Assembly: GCA_963978895.1 (NCBI GenBank)
Contig: OZ022243.1
Coordinates: forward strand, 2,518,677-2,582,676
Reading direction: 5' to 3'
Length of the DNA: 64,000 nt
Source of the DNA: Erpobdella octoculata
Lineage: Eukaryota; Annelida; Clitellata; Hirudinida; Erpobdellidae
The notes beneath the pieces were generated by a model, which was not told the origin of the DNA, did no database searches, and saw nothing but the letters and a program-made list of their open reading frames with translations. Below, piece by piece: positions 54,377 through 64,000 of this stretch (position 1 is its first letter; the number at the start of each line of letters is the position of its first letter). Made by a program: the position numbers and the translations under genes.

Positions 54377-56074
54377 TTATTGCAGTGCTGCTTCAGTTAT
54401 ACATACAACGCATTTTAATTCGCTGCATGAGGCCCAATTCCATGGTTGATACATAGCTTTTGTAATAATTTCCAGAAAAATCCATGCAGTCGCCAGGAGC
54501 TAGCCTTGTCTTGTAGATGCTGAAGCTATCCATAAATTCTTCAATGACGTCAGGAAATGGTTTCCAAACAAATCTTGTACTCGTATTGCCTGGTATTAAT
54601 CTTTGTCCTGCGTTCCAGAACTCATTTTTGAGAGTTACAGGATTATAACATGCATCTGCTTTGTTTCCTTCTACAAAAACGTATATTTATAATAAAATTA
54701 GCGGGGTTACCCGGGGTTGCTCTGGGTTTTCAGAAGTTTTTTTTATCGTTTTTCTCTTTTGCTCCCGTTTCCTTCCCTGCTTGCTCTCCCGTTTCCGGTC
54801 GCATTCCCGTTCCCGTTCCCGCTCACGCTTGCTTTCCCTTTCCCGTTCCCGCTCGGGCTCATATGTTTTTTTCCACTCTTTTCTAACTTCTTTTTGCCCA
54901 TAAAACGTAAAATAGATTTGCTAAAAGTTGTTTGAAACCTTTAAACGTTGTTACGTAAACTAAATTTAAATTGTATTACGCAATTACCTTTGATGGTCGT
55001 ACATAGACACTTTTGACCTGGACAGTTTTTTGGCCCCCACTGAACCGGGGGATCGGAGTAGAGAGTGCCAATTTTTTAACTTTCTCCCCCTGTATGAAAA
55101 CTACCTCCTGAAAACTACTACACAGCTTAAAAAACGCTATATTTATTTCAACTGCTTAGCAATTATCTGCTGTATTTTTTGTGGTTGCTGGGAATTTTTT
55201 GTGTCAGAAATATATTTTAAAAAAATACAACAAATTTCATTTAACAAACTAAAAAATCACACACTTTTTAAACTTTTGTAAAAGACACTTACTCAAAAGA
55301 TAAGTGAGATAGTTAACAATGTCATCAACCAGTGATATATTTCCTATGTTAATTGGTGCTGGAAATACAGAATCTCCCATTTTGTTGCAAATATTTCTGG
55401 CATCAGTCCAATTCCACTGTCCGTATTCTGCTTTGAAGCACATACTTGATTTAGGCAGGAATGTAAATTTTTCAGGACACAAACCTGTTAAAATATTATA
55501 GTCATCTTAATTGCGTTTACCGTCATATTAATTAAAAATTAAGTATAATTATATTGCATTTTAAGTATTTGAAAATAAAAAAAAATTAAAAAGCTGTTTT
55601 CAATAACTTTTTATTTAAAATAAACTAAATATTTGATATATGTGCTTTGAAGAAAAAATGTATATTAATTAATTTGTAAATTTACGTAACAGACTCAACA
55701 CTTTAACCTCTTTTTACATAAGCAACACAGTTTTCATTTGCCGCTACTTTTTCTGGATAAGGAATATACCAATCCGTCAATATGTAACATTTCGAGGTAT
55801 TATAGTAATGAATTCTGTTGCATTGTGTGTCCAGTCGTTGCAAGCATTGTTTAAGACATTGTTTCGCAGATACTCTTATCCCAGGTCTAGTTGCTGCTGC
55901 TCGCAGACATGGTTCAATCTTGTAATGAGCCCCTGTAAACACTGTAGTACTGCAGAAGGCTGACGGAAAACACCAGCCACAAATGACAATCAACAGAAGA
56001 AACACTTGAAGTTTGTTGATCCATTTTTCAGAAACTTGAAAAAAACTTTTGAGTTTGCTGATGAAATTTTTCAT
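54377..56074 (-). pseudogene. C9: CTL gene with 1-nt insertion in exon 3 (subfamily II)
   Basis: Exons 55708-56074 (ATG at 56074), 55293-55484 and 54377-54670. Exons 1 and 2 are open: I-V-I-C-G-W-C-F, K-Q-C-L-K-Q-C-L-Q-R-L-D-T-Q-C-N-R, C-Y-I-L-T-D-W-Y; L-C-P-E-K-F-T-F-L-P, G-Q-W-N-W-T-D-A-R-N-I-C. Exon 3 starts well (E-F-W-N-A-G-Q-R-L-I-P-G-N, V-W-K-P-F-P-D-V, G-D-C-M) but has one extra A after GGAAATTATT compared with C5, making it 294 nt against 293 in C1 and C8. The shifted frame runs to an early stop, losing the W-N-W and C-V-V-C block. Only this one lesion is seen, so it is a very young pseudogene or an assembly error. Confidence 0.82.
54700..54905. repeat. Dispersed repeat E, copy 2 (C9 intron 2)
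   Basis: GCGGGGTTACCCGGGGTTGCTC then TTCCCGTTCCCGTTCCCGC-type pyrimidine repeats; partner at 23277-23510 in F5 intron 4. Confidence 0.65.
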
Positions 56075-56159
56075 TTTTTGAATCTACAAAATCATTGTCA
56101 TAATTGAATTACTGCAAATAGTTATTCACTGTATTGTAATTTTTTGATTAATTTTATGA

Positions 56160-56835
56160 TTGAATAGTTTTTTTTATTCATTCATTTATTGAGCACCAAC
56201 ATAAGTATTAAACTTAAACAAAAGAAAATAACCAAAACGACAAGAAAAATATAGTACCAACATTTCAAAGAAAAGAAAAAAATTGATCAGGAATAAGGTG
56301 CCCAAAGGTACGTCCAAAGGGAATTCCTTACAAAAAGAACCAAAATGAGTGGGTTGAGTTAAGACATTTCAAATAGTAGTTCAATTAACTTATCAAGGAA
56401 GAGACTGAAATTGGTATGCTATGGTAATAGGTATTGAGCAGTTATGAGTGAGACAATAATAAATAAGATTTCAGAGCTTGCTTAAATAACGAAATACGTT
56501 TTAAGGAGGAGACAGATATTGGAATGTTTGAATAAATACGAGGGACAGAGCATTTAATAGAGAATGTTTTAAGCGTTGTCCGAGCAAAATCCGTTCGAAA
56601 ACAGCGACCGGGGCGCAGATCATAGGAATGAACATCAGATAATTTTACAAACCTGTTATCGAATGATGAGGGTAATATAAAATTATCATATTTATACATG
56701 AAAATGCCAGTTTGGAAGAAATTAATCTGATAAATATTAAGAATGTTGTTGTTAGCCATTTGAATTTTACAAGACGATGTGGGAGGCATGTGAAAAATAA
56801 TTCGAATAATTCGCTTTTGCAAAATGTGAATAGTT
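56160..56835 (-). mobile_element. Non-LTR retrotransposon RT C-terminal fragment
   Basis: The - strand is open for about 125 codons: L/M-Q-K-R-I-I-R-I-I-F, I-L-N-I-Y-Q-I-N-F-F-Q-T-G-I-F-M-Y-K-Y, H-S-Y-D-L-R-P, F-A-R-T-T-L-K-T-F-S-I, F-K-Q-A-L-K-S-Y-L-L, then a stop and an AT-rich 3' UTR. This is the end of a LINE polymerase, different from the other LINE pieces in the window. It lies 5' of C9. Confidence 0.75.
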
Positions 56836-57149
56836 TTTGTTGAATACTTAAAAAAACGTAAGCAAAACTAAATTTATTTTTTTATCTAGATTGCAAAATC
56901 AAATAGTTCATTCGAAACTACAAAAATTTAATTTAAAAATTACGTTTGCTTTAAAAATATATAAACACTTTAACATGAAATGATATTGAATTACTAACGT
57001 TTGTAATTTTACTGCTTCATCCAGAAGAACGTAAGAGCATTAACTGTGTGTGGGTCGCTTTATAGAGTACTCAGTTACAATAGGTAATAGCAATTTTGTT
57101 TATTTTTCTCTCTGAATTATTTCTACGCTATGAACGGTAATTCAAATGT

Positions 57150-57430
57150 CAGCAAACGGATATTGACTAAAACTAAATATGAACCAAAATTTGAGTTTCT
57201 GCGTTGCAAATTTAAATGCACCAACTTAAGTTTATATCTTTTTGTTAAACTGAATTCAATTTGTTTTCAATTTTTCACGCAAAATTTTACTCTAAATGTA
57301 TAAAATAAAAGTTTCGAACATACGGACATTTGCTTTTGAATGTACTAAGTATAAAATAAAACTTTATTTATTATGAAAACAAAGTTGTACCGAATACAAG
57401 AGTGTGTAAACAAGTTCTCTTGGGTTTCCG
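57150..57430. repeat. Duplicated block (partners 59310-59570 and 58505-58632)
   Basis: Shared with 59310-59570: GTTGCAAATTTAAATGCACCAA, GTTAAACTGAATTCAATTT, GCAAAATTTTACTCTAAATGTAT and TTTGCTTTTGAATG. The end, TTATTATGAAAACAAAGTTGTA, also recurs twice at 58515-58590. Confidence 0.8.
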
Positions 57431-57781
<351 letters not shown>

Positions 57782-58106
57782 TATATAGCGTCAGAAAAGT
57801 CTGAAGCTAGTTTTGAAATAATGAGTCTTAAGTTTAGATTTAAAAATATTGACGTTTGGAAAGTCCCTAATATACGGAGGAAGAGAGTTCCAAACGGTTG
57901 GGGCGACAATTTCATACTTATCTTATTTCTGTCTATTATTGTTTGATTTTTGTGGTTTGTTTGTTTGTTTCTGCTGTACTAGCTCGTTTTTAACACACAA
58001 GAAAAAAAATAATATTGAAGCTTTAGTACAAACCGAAGAGTTTGTTTTGAATAAAATGCTGTTTTCAGTAAAATTTGTGGATGTATTTAATAAAATGTTT
58101 TTGTAG

Positions 58107-58800
58107 AGTTCCAATGTTTTTCAACTCTTTAAACAAACATAATAATATTAGAATGAACGTTTTATAAATGTTTATTTGAAAACAGACAAAATTTAAAAAA
58201 CAAATTTCAAAGTATGTTTTCATAATTTTGTATGTTTATTTTACAACTTTGAGATTAAAGTTTTTTAATAAAAAAAATTAAACAAAGTTGAAATTTTTTA
58301 TTAAAACTAAAATTTTCTATTATTAGCAATTTATTCAAAAAAATACAAACTGCTGTTGCAAATATTAAACAGAATTTGCTAGCACTTTTCATTTCTAAAA
58401 AAAAATATTGATTTTTACTGTAAAAATTGCAATATTTTTTTCTATTTAATTGTGTTTATTTTTCTAATGTAAAACTTAAAGAAACAAACGGTGAAAATAT
58501 ACCACACTAATTTGTTATTATGAAAACAAAGTTGTATCAGATACAAAGGTATCTGAAAACAAAGGTATTATGAAAACAAAGTTGTATCAGATACAAAGGT
58601 GAGTGAACAAGTTCGCTTGGGTTTCCGATAATTGTCTAGTTCGTGCGGAAGTTTCATATTTGTTGTTTGGTTTGCGTGGTTTGTTTGTTTGTTTTTGTTG
58701 TACTAGCTTGTTTCTAATGATTGTCTCAAAGAGATTTTTTGTGGAAATGACTAACTAGCTCTGTACTAATGTGGCCTACACAATTGATTATATAAAAGTG
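58107..58800. other. Intergenic with short local duplications
   Basis: AT-rich, no gene. 58515-58600 holds a two-fold repeat of TTATGAAAACAAAGTTGTATC. 58640-58720 resembles 57910-57990 (GTGGTTTGTTTGTTTGTTT, GTACTAGCT). Confidence 0.5.
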
Positions 58801-59170
58801 TTTTTTTAAAAACTGTGTTTATTGATTCACTTTCTAAGCTCACTATCAACAACAGTTTTAAAATTTTTCAAAAACTAAACACTGAAAATTTTCCAAATTC
58901 TTTTAAAACTTCTTGTTGAGTTAATAATTTACGCAAGTACACTACGACGTGTCTAACAAAACCTTCAACATTCGCTGAATAATAAAACACTCGAATAGCC
59001 TAAAAGTACTTGCAATGTCTTGTTGTCACGACGCTTGGTAGCGTGAAAATTTAACCGTAAACAAAAATGCACTAATGTTGATAGAATACCATAAAAATAT
59101 GTTGTTTGGCAAACATAAAACTGTACTGAAAACTCAAGTACTTTAAAATAATTTTAAGAAATGACCAGCA
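58800..59170. repeat. Duplicated CTL upstream block, orphan copy
   Basis: Partner of 49440-49840, including the conserved module at 58922-59025, yet no CTL exon 1 follows on the - strand. It probably marks a deleted gene. Confidence 0.75.
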
Positions 59171-59885
59171 GTGAAATACTATATATATTTATTTATGCTG
59201 ATCATTCAAACGCTCTGTTTATACTTTTTTTATCTAGATTATGCAAACACCTTGTTTTATTGAGCAAATTTGCAAAAACAGTTTAACTTATTTCTATTTA
59301 ACAGAAACAAAATATGAACTGAAATGTAAGTTTCAGCGTTGCAAATTTAAATGCACCAAATTTTTAGTTCATATATTTTTGTTAAACTGAATTCAATTTA
59401 TTTTTAATTCTTACGCAAAATTTTACTCTAAATGTATTTAAAAAAAGTTTTGAACATGCGAACCTTTGCTTTTGAATGCACTAATTATAAAATGATGTTT
59501 TAATTTTTATCCTCTCTGAGCTTAAAAACAATATTTATTTATTATGAAAACAAAGTTGTATCAATTACAAGCACTTCTATGCTCCTGTATCCTCCGATGT
59601 CGGTGTAGTGTAGAAAGCTGAAAATGTAACCATCGTTGGCCTGTAATTTTATAGAGCGCATTATAACTTCTCCGCACATTTTTTAGGTTTTCGCGTTTGA
59701 GACTAAACATCTGGCTTTTAAATTATTTACTAAAAATTATATTGATTATTTCGCAATTATACAAAACAGCAACAGTTATACTGTAGTGAGCCACATTTAT
59801 ACACGCACACACACGTTGGTTGTTACAGGTGAGCGCTCCTAAGCTCGCTTAGCTCGCGCTAGCTAGTAGGATATTTTTTTGTAGG

Positions 59886-60012
59886 TTAGCGAAAAGAGTT
59901 AGTTAACCCCGCGAGACACTCAACCTGAGCTATGCGTGTAAACTCCTTGCTTAAAAGGGAGCTACGATGGTGACGCCGGTGAGATTCGAACCGCCGACCT
60001 ATAAGCAACCTT
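59886..60012 (-). mobile_element. tRNA-like SINE, family C, copy 1
   Basis: GAGTTAGTTAACCCCGCGAGAC, AACTCCTTGCTTAAAAGG and GAGATTCGAACCGCCGACC (reversed: box B GGTTCGAATCTC). Other copies at 60432-60582 and 63637-63722. Confidence 0.7.
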
Positions 60013-60144
60013 TTCACCTTTCGCGACTTCTTCTTCTTTGTTGTTTTCGTCGCTCTCGTCGTTCTCGTTGTCCGCCATATTTACTAGTTAAGCCTCGAGT
60101 TCGAACTTTGTTTTCATTTCCTTTTGCCACTGATTTTGTTTTTA

Positions 60145-60300
60145 ATGATCCAGCAGAAATGCAGTAGGTATGGTAATTTCTTTTATAAATAAATTTTCGC
60201 TAACGAAAAACAATTTTTTTTTCAGATTGTTTGGGGTTTTAAACATTTAGGACTTAGAAATCATGACATATGCGATTTTTGATGTTTTCTAAACTTTGAA
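60145..60300. repeat. Duplicated segment (partner 63830-63990)
   Basis: GATCCAGCAGAAATGCAGTAGGTA and TTCGCTAACGAAAAAC match 63835-63900; a weaker third copy lies near 63340-63410. Confidence 0.65.
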
Positions 60301-60344
60301 TTAACCATATTACCAATATTGTCCTCCAAAACCTACCCATATAA

Positions 60345-60420
60345 ATCTATTTGACTAACTATAAGTTTCTTGCAGAAGAAACCGAAACTAATGTATATGT
60401 CGTAGTTCTCTAATTCTCAA
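60345..60420 (+). pseudogene. CTL intron 2/exon 3 junction relic, + strand
   Basis: CTACCCATATAAATCTATTTG and ACTAACTATAAGTTTCTTGCAG match the end of C1 intron 2 (5390-5430: CCCATATAAATCATTTTG, ACTAACTATGAGTTTTTTGTAG). Exon similarity fades within about 20 bp and a stop follows. It is on the opposite strand to its neighbours C9 and C10. Confidence 0.65.
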
Positions 60421-60431
60421 ATATGAGTTAG

Positions 60432-60582
60432 TGAAAGAATTTAGTTAACTCCACCTCCACGAGTCACTGGACATGAGCAATGTGAATAAACTCCTTGGAA
60501 GCTCGTAACGCTGGTGAGATTTGAACCGCCGACCATAGGCCGACTGACGAGCGCTTTAACACATTACCACCAGCGCCTTTCC
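60432..60582 (-). mobile_element. tRNA-like SINE, family C, copy 2
   Basis: Reversed: GGCGCTGGTGGTAATGTG head (box A-like) and GGCGGTTCAAATCTCACC (box B-like), then AAGGAGTTTATTC. The most complete family C copy. Confidence 0.75.
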
Positions 60583-60964
60583 ACTTGCTGTATTCTTAAT
60601 TCGTCTACAAATTTGAGACATTTAAGGGTACTGTTTACCAGTTTAGTCATGAATTTTTTCCAGTTTTGTCTTTAAATTAAATAAAAGAAAACTATAATTA
60701 GTTATTTTGGTTATTTCTGCGATTCAGAAAAAGCGATTTTTTTAGTGCTGACGGACTTGCGTACTAGCGTCCAGCTCTGATTCCAAGCATATCGACGCAT
60801 AAATTGAGTATAGCAAATTTGATTAAAGATTTGAACCTAGAGTCATATATAAAGTAAGAAAATGTACAGGTTGTTAAACCATACTTGAGGTTTGATATTT
60901 GGATGGTTATTGTCTGCAATTTACTGTAAAAGTAACACGAGAGCATTTTTAGTGTGTTCTATTA

Positions 60965-61115
60965 GAGCTTAATAATTGACGGGTAACGGGCATACCCGCA
61001 AGTGAAGAGACCACGGATATGCCATTTTACCCGCGCGGTCGGGTCGCATATGGGTATGAAAACAAAATTGACGGACTGGGTACGGATTTTGTCTGATCCG
61101 AGCAGCCCTAGTTTG
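60965..61115. mobile_element. Likely hAT-like MITE remnant
   Basis: GC-rich island with ACGGGTAACGGGCATACCCGC and, reversed at the other end, AGGGCTGCTCGGATCAGAC. Composition and ends resemble the other hAT-type islands, but no target duplication was found. Confidence 0.45.
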
Positions 61116-61205
61116 AACGCCAATAGAGATTTCAATAAATGAATGTCAACACATAATTTAAAAAATATTTTTTATCAGTTTGTTAGTTTATTTTAACGTA
61201 GAGTT

Positions 61206-63152
<1,947 letters not shown>

Positions 63153-64000
63153 TTTTCTAAATTTAAAATGATTTAGTAATTTAGTTTTTATAATTTTCAA
63201 TGTTTTAAATCAAATTAATTCTAACTTGTTTTAAAGACCTAACATTAATTATTCCAACAAATTACGTAAAATTTAATTTTGAACTGGAAGTAATTTCATA
63301 TGATGAATCAGCAAGTTTTACCAATTTTGTTTTCAAAGATGCAGGACAGCAAAAATGCTGCGAAATTATTTTATTTTTATAAATAAATTGTTGCTAACCA
63401 AAACACTGGTTTTGTTGTCTCTTTGTGTTTTTGAAATATTTCAAAATTAGACATTTTTGACATTTAAAACTCTTGAAGCTAAAGAAATTTCATATTAGCA
63501 CTAAGACGTTATTGTTGAAATTTAGTTAAGCAACCGTGGCTGATGCATGGGTTCGTACAAGAAACGTTTATCAAGCAGATATGTCGGTTTATGGATTAAA
63601 TGCACTCAATGAAGTTTGTTTTAAATTCAAGTGAACGGAGTTAGTTAACCCCGCGAGACACTCCACCTGAGCAATGCGAGTAAACTCCTTGCTTAAGGGG
63701 GCTACTTGGGTGCACCACGCCACATGTCTCTCTTGAATAATTAAAGTACCTGCTTCCACACATACTGGTGCCAGTTATGTCGGTTGATGAATCAGATGCA
63801 CTTGATTGAAGTTCTTTTATTTAAGGCTATTTATTGATCCAACAGAAACGCAGTAGGTAGGACAAGTTGTTTTCATAAAAATTTGTTGCTAACGAAAAAA
63901 TCGTTTGTTGGTAGTTTGTTTTTTGAAACATTTCAGGCTTAGAGATCTTGACCGATGAAATTTTTGAATTTGTACTCAGAAATCAAAAGAGAAATTCAAT
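63153..64000. other. 5' flank of C10 to window end
   Basis: No gene. It includes a SINE family C fragment and the segment at 63830-63990 duplicated at 60145-60300. Confidence 0.5.
63637..63722 (-). mobile_element. tRNA-like SINE, family C, copy 3 (fragment)
   Basis: GAGTTAGTTAACCCCGCGAGAC and AACTCCTTGCTTAAGGGGGC match the 59886-60012 copy; the tRNA-like end is lost. Confidence 0.65.

Noticed and set aside
59967..60167. 66-codon ORF rich in Arg
   Set aside because: It spans a SINE C fragment and CTT/CGT-rich simple sequence; no domain.

Overview
This window comes from an animal (invertebrate) nuclear genome. The genes are split by short GT-AG introns, they encode secreted extracellular domains, and they sit in very AT-rich DNA with non-LTR retrotransposon fragments, hAT-type MITEs, tRNA-derived SINEs and long (TA)n and (TTA)n tracts. 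The domain mix (PAN/apple-like modules joined to fibrinogen-related or C-type-lectin-like domains, in tandem arrays) suggests a lophotrochozoan, perhaps a mollusc. That is inference only; no marker in the window fixes the species.

Layout. (1) 1-26.6 kb, + strand: a tandem array of fibrinogen-related lectin genes, here F1-F6. The complete gene has six exons: exon 1 (signal peptide plus a Cys-containing PAN-like region), a 37-nt exon 2, then the fibrinogen domain (FReD) over exons 3-6. F4 and F5 look intact, F1 is cut by the window edge, F2 is broken by a retrotransposon inside exon 4, and F3 and F6 are decayed. One C-type-lectin-like gene (C1) and one C-type-lectin exon relic lie inside this array on the same strand. 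(2) 27.3-29.8 kb, - strand: a two-exon LRR-Ig gene. (3) 31-63.2 kb, - strand: nine more C-type-lectin-like loci (C2-C10), each built as exon 1 (signal sequence plus PAN/apple-like domain), exon 2 (N-terminal half of the CTLD) and exon 3 (C-terminal half of the CTLD). Five (C2, C3, C6, C8, C10) read intact, C4 is doubtful, C5 and C9 carry frameshifts, and C7 is a lone exon 1. More relics lie at 42.4-43.2 kb and 60.3 kb.

How it fits together. Both lectin families put a PAN/apple-like N-terminal module before a recognition head, and an LRR-Ig protein sits between the arrays. The window therefore reads as an innate-recognition gene cluster in active birth-and-death evolution. All CTL introns are phase 1, so exons are interchangeable in frame. 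C1 looks like a mosaic, with exon 1 of one subfamily and lectin exons of another, and C7 is a spare first exon upstream of C6. Repeated blocks of flanking DNA show that the arrays grew by segmental duplication. Minisatellites of a roughly 20-bp unit with an ACGTCA core recur only in the FReD array. These are sequence-based inferences; no expression or binding data were available.
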